Counted from the first letter of the stretch, positions 44,628 through 57,216 are shown. The stretch is 64,000 nt of DNA from Anastrepha obliqua (GCF_027943255.1 NC_072895.1:38228001-38292000), one strand, 5' to 3'. Notes: generated by a model from the sequence alone, not told the origin. Program-made: numbers and translations.

Positions 44628-46376
44628 CTATTGTGAAACTATTGGACTTTTTTTGTCGATTTCGGAAATATTCGTATTATTTTGCTGCACAGATGGATTT
44701 CCAGGACTAGATGGGATATTTCCTGCTCGGTCGATATTCCATGGGTTAGCTCCGGATATTGGAGAGTCTGCATGGCCAAAACCAGAATGATTTTCATGCT
44801 CCACCGCATTAGTCCCATCATACTGAGTATTTTCCAATCTTGTAATTAATCGTTCATCTTCTTCACCAAACTCGCCGCCCATCAAAGTTGGTTCACCAAC
44901 AACCATTACGTCCTGCGAAGACAGCGAAAAATTCGGGCCCGAAGGTGAACGCTTTTGATTAGTTACAGGAGGCGTACCCGCGCTTGCCGCACCACCTGAA
45001 TTTGAACCTTTTCGTTTACGCCTTTTATTAGCCGGTCTTTGTGGATCCTTTTTTCCTGGGGGAGCAACCATCCGCTGCCATTTTTGAAACAAAGTTGTCT
45101 TCAAACAATCACGAGGACTAAGAGCGTAAGCTTTATGTCGAGACATTAATTCTTGCATAGGCTCAAGTATAACGCATAATCTTAAATAATTCAACGTGGA
45201 ATTAGTTATGCCCGCTCTCGTAATATTCTTCGTTATTTGATCCAACAACATTGGGTCTGGCGGCATCGAAGTGCCTATTACAGATCTTGGAATAAGTTCC
45301 CTATGTCCCTTGATTGTCATGTGCCAAGATCTTATACGCATATAATCATCATAAACAAACTCTAGTATGAGTCTTGCATCGGCACATACTTTAGTAAAAA
45401 ATGGCTTGCCGTGTTGTGTTATGACTGTGCATTGATCACAATCAAGCGTAATGGTCGTATTATGAAATGACTCTTTTGCATGTTTAAGCTGGAAATACAA
45501 ATCCGAAACTCCTCCTTCGTAAATACTGCGAAAAAATCGTGGTATTAGTGTTCTCCCAATGGTATACCTTTTCGGTCCGTCTTCTAAACAAAATAGTATT
45601 GTTAATCGGGCATCATCCTCAAAGAATTCAGTGGTGAAAGAATCCCACCAGCAGTTATCACTTTCATCTGTGCGTTGCTGAAGCCTTTTATTCAATTCAA
45701 AAACACGATGCTCAGTATGACTAAAATAAGAATTATGTCGCCTAAATCCTTGTTCCATACGATCTATTTGCTGAGTGCTTCCCATCATTGGATGACTGCC
45801 TGTGTGACTAAACGGAGAGCCACTTGGTAATGTACTGAATTGGCCACCTACACCAAAAACGGATTGCGAAGTAAAATGGCTACCTTGGGTGGAGTTAAAT
45901 GGAGTTCCTGAGCTTGATGGTCTGTTAAATTGACCTAAACTTGAAGATGGTGAACCAAATGGACCCCCGACTGGGCCATTAAATGACCCCGAACCCGTAG
46001 ATTGATTATAAGAACCTGCAATATTTTGTTGTACGACGGGTCCCGGTGTCGAAGAACCAGATGGAGCAGGCGAAGACGTATACTGAGGAGTATTAGATCC
46101 CGGAGGATTGGTGTTTTGAAAAATGATTGATTGATTACCAGCAGGAGAAGACTGCCCTCCTTGCTGATATTGACTATTGCTTGAATTATACGCAATACTG
46201 TTCTGGGGAAAGCCACTTTGATTCGAACCATCAGAATTCATAGTAGAGTTGTTTGAATTGTTTAAAAGCGTTGAGTTCTCGGCAACATTTATGTTTTTCC
46301 AACTGTTCTCGTCCATAGCTGCTTGAGATGTCATTGTAGGTACCGTATTAATTCCACGACGATTCATTCCTAACAT
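44628..46376 (-). CDS. Chi: Chip, LIM-domain-binding (LDB) transcription cofactor
   Basis: Chip/LDB1 is a nuclear adaptor that self-associates and binds LIM-homeodomain and LIM-only proteins, linking distant enhancers to promoters. From the ATG at 46376 the protein has 582 residues. Residues 1-215 are a low-complexity Ser/Asn/Gly/Gln-rich region typical of fly Chip. Residues 223-435 are the dimerisation domain (RVFELNKRLQ, FTTEFFEDDARLTILFCLED, YTIGRTLIPRFFRS, LNYLRLCVILEPMQELMSRH). A basic nuclear signal (NKRRKRK) lies near 450, and the LIM-interaction domain at 489-520 (DVMVVGEPTLMGGEFGEEDE, RLITRLENTQYD). A splice acceptor (minus-strand AG at 46408-46407) precedes the coding part. The alternative start at 46367 (MNRRG) matches my memory of the Drosophila N-terminus. 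The stop is TAG. Intact. Confidence 0.96.
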   Translation of the reverse strand: MLGMNRRGINTVPTMTSQAAMDENSWKNINVAENSTLLNNSNNSTMNSDGSNQSGFPQNSIAYNSSNSQYQQGGQSSPAGNQSIIFQNTNPPGSNTPQYTSSPAPSGSSTPGPVVQQNIAGSYNQSTGSGSFNGPVGGPFGSPSSSLGQFNRPSSSGTPFNSTQGSHFTSQSVFGVGGQFSTLPSGSPFSHTGSHPMMGSTQQIDRMEQGFRRHNSYFSHTEHRVFELNKRLQQRTDESDNCWWDSFTTEFFEDDARLTILFCLEDGPKRYTIGRTLIPRFFRSIYEGGVSDLYFQLKHAKESFHNTTITLDCDQCTVITQHGKPFFTKVCADARLILEFVYDDYMRIRSWHMTIKGHRELIPRSVIGTSMPPDPMLLDQITKNITRAGITNSTLNYLRLCVILEPMQELMSRHKAYALSPRDCLKTTLFQKWQRMVAPPGKKDPQRPANKRRKRKGSNSGGAASAGTPPVTNQKRSPSGPNFSLSSQDVMVVGEPTLMGGEFGEEDERLITRLENTQYDGTNAVEHENHSGFGHADSPISGANPWNIDRAGNIPSSPGNPSVQQNNTNISEIDKKSPIVSQ

Positions 46377-46542
46377 TCTTTCGTTTTCACCGGACACATT
46401 TGATATCTAAAATAAATTTAAAATAATGCAATTAAAGCAACATAGCATACTGGAATTTCCAATGTCATCGATAAAAAAATATTCAGAGTGAGGCATAATA
46501 TAATATAAAACAGATTTTTGATAAAGCCAATTTATATTTGGA

Positions 46543-46714
46543 CCAAGGTGCATTTATTAAAGGTGGGCGCACTAGACCAACAACAATGTTTTGTACGTTT
46601 GATTGCCACGCCAAAGTATTGAAAAAGTAGAAAACAAAAAAAAAAATGGGCACAGCGAAAGAAAAAAAACACATCAGCTGATTTACCAACACCACCTTTA
46701 ATAGATCAGCCTTG
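46543..46714 (+). mobile_element. Short MITE, family G copy 4
   Basis: caaggtgcatttattaaagg at the left and ccacctttaatagatcagcc at the right, with the actagaccaacaacaatg motif. It lies about 140 bp inside the Chip 5' intron. Confidence 0.8.
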
Positions 46715-46758
46715 ATTTGGTCCCATCACGTGGTCGCGAGTCTTCAGCGACTCTAAAC

Positions 46759-47503
46759 TTAAGGGGTAACACCACTGTAGAAATTTCAAAAAATTGATTT
46801 TTTTTTTATAAGCTTAAAAAATTCTTCGAACCTTTTAAAATACAGAACAAAAAGTTTTATAAGTTACCGAAGTCTATTTCATAAATATTTTAAGCTTTTA
46901 ACCAAGCGTTAGTGAGTGCTACCTAACGACTTCTCCAAATTTCCAAACTTTAAACGCGTTTTTCTCAAAACACGTTTTCTGAAATTGGCACGCAGCATAA
47001 CTCAAACAATTTTAAATATTTTTAATCAGGTTTTTCACTACGTCTGTATAATAACCTTCTTAAGAGAAGAGCGTAGGGGATTTTCGATAGATTAATTTAA
47101 ACGATTGTTATAATTATTTAAGTGCCGTTTTTTTAGTCCAAAATAGAGTTTTTTCCTTCAAATGCTTGCTAATTCCACAAAAAAAAATATTTTTTAAATC
47201 CCCTACGTGTTTCTCTAGCTATTCTTATCTAGATTAAGAAAAAAAATGTTTCTTTGTTCCAGATTAAAATTTGCACCCTCTGTGCTGCGTGCCGCGGAGC
47301 TCCTTCAAGAGAAACCACATTACAAAAATGTCTCCAATGCCGCCATTTTGTAAAATTTTTCGATCAAACTTTGTAGTTTTGTATTTTAGTATATAAGTAA
47401 TAACTTCCCAAATCAGAGTGATTGTTTCCCCTTTCCTTCTATACAAAAAAATTCTTTAAAAATCGTGTTTATTTTACGCATGTACAGTGGTGTTACCCCT
47501 TAA
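46759..47503 (-). mobile_element. TTAA-flanked 745-bp transposon, family T1 copy B
   Basis: TTAA at 46759-46762 and 47500-47503, and the same GGGGTAACACCACTGTA ends as copy A. Same length as copy A (745 bp including both TTAAs) and opposite orientation. The 60-residue frame at 47446-47264 is identical in protein sequence to that in copy A, implying recent movement or conversion. Located in the probable 5' intron of Chip. Confidence 0.88.
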
Positions 47504-48304
47504 ACTCTATTATATTATAATTTAATAGACTATAAAACTGCACTCACAGAAGTTTTATAAGATTCTGATTATAAGTTTAACATTTTTTTCACAATTTTTT
47601 TTATTATAACTTTTGCGAATTTTATACAAAGTTTAGAATTTGTATTTATAAGGTTTTTGTTATAGAATGAACTATTTATAAAAATTTAACTACTAAAATT
47701 TTGGCAGGAAACATTTGTGAATTCCACGTGAGTTAACAAAGAGAAATGGAATTACAAAACCTGCCATATTGCGAATATTATAAAAAGATAGTGACTTATT
47801 CCGCTGTTGTAAACTGATTTTCCTGTAACAGTTATACTTTTCGCACAACTTTTTTGACGAACTTATGTACATACTCGTTTATATTTATTTGTATAAATAA
47901 ATATTGGTACAGAAGAAATTATTAGTAGAACTGGCCAAGTGTGATATTGAAACAGTTTCACCAAAATTACGCTATAATGTTACCTAAGGCACTATATATA
48001 AATATATATGTATATGTTTCCTAAGAAAAATTAATTAATTATTTTGTGCGAATTGTCCCAATGAATCTATGAAGTTCTGACTTAAGTGCCCTGGAAATAC
48101 CGATATAAACGCTTAAGCGTTTACTTTTCATCCACACACTCATTTTCAATACTCAAAATTTCTACAACTAGCCACACTGTGTCTTGTCAAGGGAATTGTC
48201 AAGAGAGAACGAAAAAACTGGTTGCTGAGCAAATCTTTTATTACTAAATCATGTTTACATATGTATCCGTGCATGTATCTCCGGGCATGAAACTGCAAAA
48301 TTAA

Positions 48305-48535
48305 AGAAAAAGTCTCTAACTAAGAGTGGTCGCCCCTCGGCAGGCAATGGCAAACCTCCGAGTGTATTTCTACCATGAAAGAGTTCATCATAAAAAAAAA
48401 TTTGCCGTTCAGAGTCGGCTTGAGACTGTAGGTCCTCCATTTGTGGAAGAACTTCAAAACGCACCCCACAAATAGGAGAAAGAGCTGGGCTAAACACCTA
48501 ACAGTGTACGCGCCAATTATTTATTTATTTTTATA
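48305..48535 (+). mobile_element. tRNA-derived SINE, family S2, 5'-truncated
   Basis: Begins within the body (gtcgcccctcggcaggcaat) without the tRNA-like head and ends at gtacgcgccaattatttatt with a TTATT-type tail. 5' truncation is usual for retroposed copies. Confidence 0.85.
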
Positions 48536-49619
48536 TGTATCCAAATTTTAGAAGCCGGCAGCCAAGCAAATTGTCCCGATATTGTCAAGCTACATAACAT
48601 GTTACCATGTTTCCATATAAATGAATAAACTAATGAAATATTATTACTTAATATATATATGTACGTTTGTGTACTTATAAATGCTTTTCAATTACTTGTA
48701 ATGTGTTCGCCGAATTTGGCCGAAATCGATCGAGTTGCTGGTTCGCGCAAGCGAAAAAGGCCTAGAGTGCAAAGGGTTAATATTTAAAACACATATACCC
48801 AACACAAACACGCTGTGAAATAAGGGTTTCAAATGGGTTTGGGTTTGTATTTGATTCGATTGTGTTTTGGCTGGTGTTTGCACTTCAACACCCTAGGGGC
48901 AGCAAACCCAAAAGTAAGCTGCAGTGGAAACATGAAATTAGACGAGTTGGTTTAAGTTTTAAGTAAGTTACCTTCACATGCGGGACAAATGAATCTCGCC
49001 ACGAACAGTATTAGCGGCAAAAATATTACCTTTCAGATTTAGAAAAAGCTTTTAATGGTTTTCAATTCAATTTGGTTTTACAATTTTTCAGTGTAGGTAT
49101 GTTGATTGTAAGATTGAAAATAAAAATAATATTCCTTGCTTATGAAGAAAGAAATTTGACTGCTTATTATAGCCCATCATTCCATATCATAATTAAATCA
49201 TGATTATAGCCTATTTTATAAAAATTGGAGAAATGATTTGGAATAGTCTCTAATTTGACACTTCAGCATTGAAGAGAACGAGCGGAATTGAAATTCTGAT
49301 TAATTATCATTTTTTTCCTAAATATTCTTCGCCACCATTTTTTAGCCTTCAAATTTTCAAAATTTTTTTTTTGCTAATACACTTCAGTACAGTGGTTGTT
49401 GTGCGCAGGTCAGTCATTTGATGGGAGTTTCGAGATAAAGAAGTTGAGCAAGGGAAAATGATGCCACCCTTGGAAGGTGAGGAGGCACTCTCGGTGAATG
49501 ATGGAGTATCTATGCACTGTAAGGTCCAGTGGTTGTTGTGCGCAATCAATTGGTACAAATATTTTCTGACATGCGAAAGAAAATTGATGTTGAGGGACCT
49601 CTGTCATCTTTGTTTCTCG

Positions 49620-50100
49620 CAATATTACTGATGCGTGACGACCATCTCGCGGGCCTTCTCTTCAGTAGCGTTGCATGACTAACGTCATCGAAATTCTTGG
49701 ACAGATCTAACTCTACTATGACTCTTTATTTGTGTGTGTATAGCGTTAAGTTCTGTTGCAGTATTGCGCATTTTACAGAGGATATGTTAATGCGTGTAGA
49801 AGTACGATAAGACACATCTTGGTTGGCGGGCTTCCCAGGTTTCAGTAGTAAAAGTGTTTTCTACTTGCCAGAAATTATAAGAGTAACCAATGGCTTTAGA
49901 GTCTTTTGCTTTCCTGATGCTCACCCGAACTGTTGGCTGGTTGCACGATGCTTGGTTTTATCTACCCCAGATTAAGGGTGAAATTCACTGCACTAAATAG
50001 GGAAATCCCCGAGGCCCCTGAGAGGAATAACCAGCTGCCAAAGGAATGTTCCTTACTCACCCAGTTGAGTTTCGGATTGTTTATGTGCACAGTCAATAGT
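49620..50100 (-). pseudogene. Non-LTR (Jockey-like) reverse transcriptase fragment
   Basis: Minus-strand translation across frame breaks gives LLLKPGKPANQDVSYRTST (compare the reverse-transcriptase start LLKPGKPxxxxxSYRPISL) and then VIVELDLSKNFDDVSHATLL (compare the LDLSKAFDTVSH palm motif). The order and spacing fit a decayed, internally deleted LINE. The region to 50500 on the same strand has more GC-rich sequence and may be its upstream part. Confidence 0.65.
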
Positions 50101-50149
50101 TGACCCCTACGATCATCTGTCAAGATTAAATTAAACTGATCGTAATGCG

Positions 50150-50500
50150 CGTTACGTCATACACAATAATGTCTGAATCGATAAGACAATATTGCACAAT
50201 ATTCCACTTGCGTTTCGGGGGTGACTGGTGTAGTCCCAGTAGGACCTGCCGTGCTCGACGCTGTATTTGTTGCAGCCTGGTTTTGGACGATGGTTATGTT
50301 GATTGGGGCATTTTCGGTTGTTGGGCAGAAAGAGGGGAAAACGTAGCAACTCGTCCAGTCTCGAGTGATTTGAAAGAGAACATTTCTCTGAGGATGACAC
50401 CAGCTAATGCAAGTATTCAGAGCCCAACAACATGCCTTTGTGGCAACCACGCGACTACCTTCGTTCTGATATTGTATCAAGTTAAACTTCTACCTATCCC
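50150..50500 (-). other. GC-richer stretch, possible upstream part of the LINE
   Basis: Overlapping open frames exist on both strands; the minus-strand one includes NAPINITIVQNQAATNTASS. It is more GC-rich than the surroundings. I recognise no domain. It lies upstream of the reverse-transcriptase fragment and may belong to the same LINE. Confidence 0.35.
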
Positions 50501-51436
50501 GGATAGGTATGTCTAAAATATGATTATGACCACTCAAACCAACAGCACGCTTCTTGGTCCTACCGTTAGATGCGCTCGATGACGATTTTAGTTGGACACT
50601 TGTTTCCTCTATTTTTCGTAGTCTTACAATTAAAAATGCCAAATAGATAAATAATTTTTTGTAAACAATTAGAAATATATGATTTGTATTTATAAACTTC
50701 CGAAATTGGTCAGTGTGATTATAGAAACTCCCAACAATGATGAGCGAAATAGAATGATACAATTCTACCTACATGTACTACAGTCTTTCCTGAATTTTCA
50801 GCAATGAATATTAAAATCACAATATAAGCTCTTCAAAATATGCAGTAAATAGAGGCCCCTAAGATCTATCGATCGCAACCCAACTAGCCCTCGAAAACAT
50901 TTCTTAGACGAAATTACAAAATCCGAGTTTTATAGAACATATATTAATATTTACTGCATTTATTTAAAAAATTTCCCCTACACGTTTAAAAGCCACTCAA
51001 ACATATCTCCACGTATTGCAAGTACATGCATTTTAGTACCTAAATATAATAAGATATTATTAACTATTTATCACATACCAAATTGCGTAAAACTAAGTAT
51101 TTCTTCACAATTTTCTAAAAACAAAAAAAAAACACAATTTAATCTGTATCTATATTTTGACAATAGCTATATTGATATATAGATATTACAAACAGGAAAA
51201 TCGATTAATTTAGATAACTAATTTCTACCGAAACTCTAAAGTAGCCCATTGACGGCACCATCAGCATTCACTATCAAAAAAACACCAGAAGATTTGCAGG
51301 TTTTGTAAGCCCCAGACAGAAGTCAAAGTAAAATCGTTCTAGCAGGCAAAATCATGTAAGCTTGAGTTTACATATGACAATGTTCTCAATGAAAAATATA
51401 CATTATATGTCAAAAAAGGGGAAAAAAGTTTACATA

Positions 51437-51640
51437 CAAGGCGCATTTATTGAAGGTGGGGGCACTAGACCAACAACAGTGTTTTGTACATTTGATTATC
51501 ACGGCAAGGTATTGGCGAAGTGGGAAATAAAAAATAAATTCGCATTGTTTTATTCTGTGCTTGCAGCTAAAGGAACACAGCGAAAGAAAAAAAAACACAT
51601 CGGCTGATTTACCAACCCCACCTTTAATAGATTCGCCTTG
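51437..51640 (+). mobile_element. Short MITE, family G copy 5 (longest copy)
   Basis: caaggcgcatttattgaagg on the left and ctttaatagattcgccttg on the right. Also has the actagaccaacaacagtg and gaaagaaaaaaaaacacatc interior words shared with copy 4. Confidence 0.8.
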
Positions 51641-52717
51641 CTTTAAAGCAACTGCCGTTAAGCTGACCACATACCCAAAACACATATATTGTACACAAAT
51701 CGTAATCATTATACTGTTAACATGCGAAACAAAAAAATCGAATGATGCGACAAATATGACAAATAAACGTCGCCGAACAGGCCAGTTACGTTAAATCATT
51801 TGCCGAATTTACTGTCTTCAAAAAATCACATACAGGAGAAAAAACATACACTTTAATTATCGATGTATTAGCAAAAAAGAGTAAAAAGTATGTATTTATA
51901 TTGTCTTTGCAAAACTTTCCCGGGTAAACGCCTAGTAACTGAGGGCTTTTTCGTGCCAGTAATTGAGAATCTCTCAGCATACACGACAAATATTGTTTCA
52001 AAACTCTAGGGTACTATGTTCCATATTTACACGCATGGAAATATTATGTACTTTTTGAAAAAAAACATATTATGTAAATATGGGCGCAAAAAATTCTAGA
52101 CAATATTAACTATTGATGAATATTTGACGGAGGAAAATAATTAACCAAAAAGAAACAGAATATGGTTTCTGGATTTTTACTTGAAAAGAGAAGATGTTTC
52201 GCATATTAATTTACTAAAGGAACTGAAACTGTCATCACATACTGAACTACAAATGTTTTTACGAATGGATCGGAAAATAAAACATCTGATCTATTATCAA
52301 ATATGTTGAAGCCAGTAATTATATAAAAAAAATACTTCAATGGGGAACGATTGTTGCAATATGTACTCTTTTGCATCCTCAATAGAGCTGATGTAACGTT
52401 TTTTGTTTCAAACATCCCCATCCGTACAGTAACATTTTTTCCTAAATGCCTCAAAATCCAAAAATTATAATAACTTCAGACGTTACTTCAATATTGTTTA
52501 AGCATGCCCATATACGGATAACATTAGTTTTTCGTCGTGTAAGTTTGAAACAATATTCTTCGTGTATGCCACGCTTTACAGGCTTATTTCTAAAAATCGC
52601 TAAAAGTCGATAACACACAGAATATTGCTAATAAATCGATGTCGACATCAGGTACCATTACAAGAAAAACAAATTGTTGTAGAGTAAAATAGTTAAGAAA
52701 TTTTATATTATTCTATA

Positions 52718-52819
52718 ATGGAATCTGAAGAGCATAAAACGGCAGGAAAAACCGGTCCAATTATTAAGACCGCCACAGATTTGCAAAGATTGAAGCTGGA
52801 AAAATTAATGATGAATCCG
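52718..52819 (+). CDS. PRKRIP1: PRKRIP1-like protein, exon 1
   Basis: ATG at 52718 opens 34 codons ending DLQRLKLEKLMMNP, which aligns with EEQKLKLERLMKNP in human PRKRIP1 (from memory). The exon ends in phase 0 before gtaagt at 52820. It is too short to stand out on its own; it is supported by the family match and by joining in frame to the exon at 57217. PRKRIP1 is a small, charged nuclear protein that binds double-stranded RNA and PKR in mammals and is a component of the catalytic spliceosome. Confidence 0.88.
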
Positions 52820-53232
52820 GTAAGTAATATTATTTAGAGCTTAGTAATCGTAAGCAAGGCAATGTAAACATTATCGGAAAGGTATCTAATATATGCCCGC
52901 TGTTTTTTGGTAATTATACAGTTTATAGAACTGCAAAAATTTATCAAAAAAAATCAAGGAGGTACCAATCGGTGCGTATTGGCGCCAGAATTAAAAATCT
53001 GAAGGAGAAAAAATCTGACTTTCCATTACTACCACCAAAGGTTTACTTAATCTTTTTAGGTGGGTGGACTTATCTAAAAGTTATTACGCATAATATTAGT
53101 CAATAGCCTTTTGATTTACAGTGCTTTATATTAATTACCATTACCAATTAATAGAAATATTTAAAGTTAAAAATGTTAAATAAATGTGTGGGACGAGCTA
53201 TCAAGGAACGGTAATGAGAAAAGAATAAAACG

Positions 53233-53932
53233 AAATAAGGGGTTAGGGGTGGTCAGAATTTTCAAAACATTGGATTTTTTTCATTTTCTTAAAGTATTGA
53301 AAATTTGAAGTGAATCCGACAAATATTTTTCAATTTATTCAACAATTAACAAAGGGCGCTCGGGCGCTCCGGATATCGATGCAAAACTTTAAAGGTGTTT
53401 TTCTCAAAACTATGTTTTTTGAACTGGTGATCACTGTAACTTGAAAACCGCTTGGTAGATCTCAATAAAATGTATACTGCTTTTGAAAGACATAAAAAAC
53501 TCGTGCCTGATCGGAGGATTTTTTTTTTCAAAAATTTCAATTTGTTTTAAACAATTAATTGTCGGTTTTTTTCTCGAAAATCTGAAAAATATTTACAGAG
53601 GCCGCCATATTGTTAATTTTGAAAAAAAGGTTCGATCATGCACAAGATTATCTATTAATAAAACTAATTTCTCTTGTCCGATTGATTTTAGATGATTCTC
53701 CAAGGACTTGTGATGATAACAGCAAGGGACTTCTGGAGAAACGGGCTTCACACAAACAGTGAAAACTTTTACAATTATAAATTTTTTTTGAAGAAATTTT
53801 GCTAAAGTCAAATCGAAACATGATGTATTAATGCTATGTTTTTATTTTTGTAAAATAAAGCAATTGACTAGCAAAAAAAAAATTATTGAAAAAAACTCAT
53901 TTTTTCTTGCCTCTGACTACCACTAACCCAAT
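53233..53932. mobile_element. TIR element, family I (about 700 bp)
   Basis: The left end ggggttaggggtggtcagaa and the right end ctctgactaccactaaccca are inverted copies with a few mismatches. Each is next to an ataa that could be the target duplication. The interior phrase tttttctcaaaactatgttt and the following 'taacttgaaaa' are echoed at 59530-59610, suggesting a second, decayed copy there. No protein. Confidence 0.6.
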
Positions 53933-55466
53933 AAGAAATTCAGTCAACCAAAAGCGAACAACTTTTATATACCATTTATTTTAGAAATTATAAAATACTC
54001 GTTATGAAATCGCCAGGAATTCAGTCAATAATATTGGCACTTGGTGATTTTTTTCAGAGTGAATATCGCTGTTCTGTAGTTTTTTTTTAATTACGAAATA
54101 TACTTTTTTCACCTATTATAAAATCTATAACCTTGCCGAAATGCTAATATTTTAAGGTATAAGTAAAGAACAGAACTGTTTCGCTGGAAAAAACCAAAAA
54201 TTGAGGTCCGATAAAACTTTATCAAATGTAAGGAAAATAGCAAAGAAATGGAGTTAACCTGAAAATGGAAGAACTGGAAGCAGAAGTTGAAGTTGAACTG
54301 AAAGCAGAACAATTTTTATTTTAATGGAATACTACTTCTTTCGGGAAAAATACCGCTCGTTATTTTTAATCTGCGCTGCTGCTAGTTTGATTTCAGACAC
54401 ATCAACATAACCAATACATCCGGGTAGCTCGTGCATTTCCTTTGCTATGATAGATTTCTTCTCACTTTCTGATGGTCAAAACAAAAATCTTTGTTTTAAA
54501 TAATATAATCGCGTTTATCACACGATATATTACAATATTGAATGTAGCATATTTTCTTTGAAATGACAATTTCAAAAGATCATTCAAAGCAGTATGCGAA
54601 TTATGAACTAAATTGCCGAATTGACACAAAGAAGAAATGCTTGGCAAACCAGTCAAGTTTTGCGACGATTACTAGAAAGGAGTGCTCACATTTTGATGCC
54701 AAAATGTAAAGGTCTACATTTTTGGACAGAATTTGAGACGAACTGTGAACATCCCGATTGTATATATTTTTGTTACAAAATATATATTATTTAAGTTGTA
54801 GGCAATATTTAGAGATTTCTTTTTGATAAATACAGTTGATATATATTACAATGCGTAAAGAGAAATTTAATTTTGACCCTGAAGTGTATTTACTTTCGTG
54901 TATTTAGTTGTTGAAAAGAGCAAAATTATAAAAGTGTGTTTTTGTTAATAACTTTTAAACGAAAAAAAAAATCATTTTGCTCCTTCAGATTAATAAATAG
55001 TATTGGGGTCAATATGCATCTACTTTTTTGACCAATTTTGTCATGTGTGTCTTAAACTGTATAATTACCGATTTTTTAATAAAACGATATTTTAATATAC
55101 ACTAGATAAAGTCATTACATCCAAATCCGTAAAATGCATACAATTAAACATATTTTTATACATATCAATTATTAATATACATATGCATATATTTATATAT
55201 AAATTTCATATACAAATACAAATAATACATTAAGTATTTTTATTCATTTTTTACCTTCTACGGTGTTTTATAGTTTCTATTTTTAAGGTATCTGACATCA
55301 TTCTCCTCCAAATAAATAAGAGAATTGTTGGTAAATTTTCCAAACTTTGAAATCAATCAAACAAATAACTTAAAAACTAGAACTTTTCTAAGGGTGGGGT
55401 TTTCACTTTTAGAATTTAAGAGACCCCCTGTACACATTGACACCAAAAAAATATAGTGAGGATATA

Positions 55467-55739
55467 TAAGCCTCTCTTATTCGCCATTTTACCTGCTCGC
55501 TATCTCTATGCTCTATTAACTTAACGAAAAAATTGCATGCAAAAGCAACCACGCAGTTATCGAGCAAGATTCGCCGCTAGCGAGTATGGCCATAGCTCAT
55601 TAGACTGGCAAACTCAATGTCGTACAAACACATGTCATTTAAGGGAGCTATATTCCCGCGTTGCCAACATGTGTTCATTTATACCAGTTGCTTCATCTGT
55701 TCGCCACTTGCTAACGCTTGGCAAAAAGAAGAGGCCTAT
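55467..55739 (-). mobile_element. MITE family H copy 3
   Basis: Minus-oriented copy. The right end holds cttgctaacgcttggcaaaa and gaagaggcctat, the left end taagcctctcttattcgcca. Longest of the three copies. Confidence 0.75.
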
Positions 55740-55807
55740 ACTTACACTCTTTGCGAAGACTTTTCGCTTAAAAATGTCGTATCTTCGAAGTATTCAAACT
55801 CAGCCAC

Positions 55808-56545
55808 TTAAGGGGGGGGGTAGGGTCACAAAATCGAAATTTTTTTCTTCACTCATCTTATAGTAAATCATTTCAAGAATGTTGTGTCAAAATTTTAAGT
55901 GGATCGGAGCAGAACTCTCAAAGTTATAGCCTTTGTAGGCACTCTACCTCGAATGCGGAGCATCGATAATTTCTCAGAGTCATTTTTTCAAACGCGTTTT
56001 TCCCGAAACGACTTCTTAAAAGTCGGTGCCAATCACAACTCCGAAACTATTCAACCGATTCTTTTCAAATTTGGCACACGTTTTCTAAATCAAAAATACC
56101 TCCCCCCTACACTGTTTTTTTTTTTATTTTTTGTTTTTTAAGGTTGTTTTTCACTTACAAATATGGCGAAATTTTTCGCCAAAAATGCTCGTTTTACGTT
56201 TTTTTGCCACCAAACTAGAAAAATGAAAAAAAAAAAAATTTTTTTAATGTAGGGGGGAGCATTACGTCATACTTTAACTGAAAAATTCGACTTTTTTAGT
56301 TTCAGATGATTCTACGACGAATGCCGATTGGCACCGCAGAGCACCTCTCGAAAAACATATCTCCAAAAAAACTCTGTCATGGGCTTATTTGTCAATATTT
56401 TATTATTAATATTTTTTAAAAACTTATTGAAAAGATGTACAATAACATGTAACTGATTTTATTAAAGTATCTTAAGCCATATTTCTGTAAAAAATTCACA
56501 AAAAAAGTGTTTTTTTTTTAGCGCTAAACCCTACCTCCCCCTTAA
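55808..56545. mobile_element. TTAA-flanked 738-bp element, family T2
   Basis: TTAA at 55808-55811 and 56542-56545. The ends are gggggggggtagggtcaca-like on the left and aaaccctacctcccc on the right, which are inverted copies. Like family T1 it has TTAA flanks, G-rich tips and about 740 bp, but the interior is unrelated. Contains 'cccgaaacgac' and oligo-A/T tracts; no protein seen. Confidence 0.7.
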
Positions 56546-57216
56546 CTCGCAAACGAGCAGTCAGTTTTCGCGCAATTTTGAATGACATGTATATTTTAAA
56601 TAGGTGTGAAACAATGTTGATACTTTGCCGTGAGAAACATACAAGATTTCACGGCAATGCAATTAGTATGGATTTGCAGTTTGCTAGTTTGCGGCCCAGT
56701 TGCTAAAATTGATCAAAAATAATCAAAATCAACACGATTCGGTTCCAGTATCAAGATTTCAAAAACTAAGCGCAATTCCTCTAAACCGCTCAAAAGTTAT
56801 ATTTATTACACTAACCGTTAATCGTGATCCCAGACCAACAGATTGCTGGGTTGTATTCGCGTAAGTAAAATAGACACGTGTAGAAGGCATGCAGGGAAAC
56901 TCCTTTTAAACCCTTTTTATGTAAGCGCGCTATAATGGATTCATTTAAGAAAAACTACTTAAATTATCTTCTGGGATATTACTATATACATATATAAAAC
57001 TCTTTAATGTGAAGTTGGCATACTTTCAGACTACCCTGTATCATAAAACTCGAGTGACCCATAGTAATGTATCCTTGTAGGTCTAATAGCAGTTTTATGC
57101 AATAGTGGCTATTAATTTTATTATTGTATTTTTACAGATTGATTAAAAATTGTATTGCTTTCGAAATGGTTATTACATTTTATAAAGTTTAAAATATATT
57201 TATTAATAATTCACAG

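Larger units (their letters stand above)
47504..52717. other. Region between the Chip coding exon and PRKRIP1, repeat-rich
   Basis: Probably holds the Chip 5' exon and promoter and the PRKRIP1 promoter, none of which I can pinpoint. Listed separately are a SINE, a LINE fragment and a MITE. 47510-48290, 48540-49340, 50520-51430 and 51650-52700 show no recognisable feature. Confidence 0.55.
52820..57216. other. PRKRIP1 intron (4.4 kb) with inserted elements
   Basis: Listed separately are a TIR element at 53233-53932, a family H MITE and a second TTAA element. 54000-55460 and 56560-57200 are AT-rich and show no recognisable feature. Confidence 0.65.

Noticed and set aside
50145..50516. Host gene in the GC-richer stretch
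   Set aside because: Frames overlap on both strands with no recognisable domain, and the adjoining sequence on the minus strand is a LINE reverse transcriptase; I leave it as possible LINE sequence.
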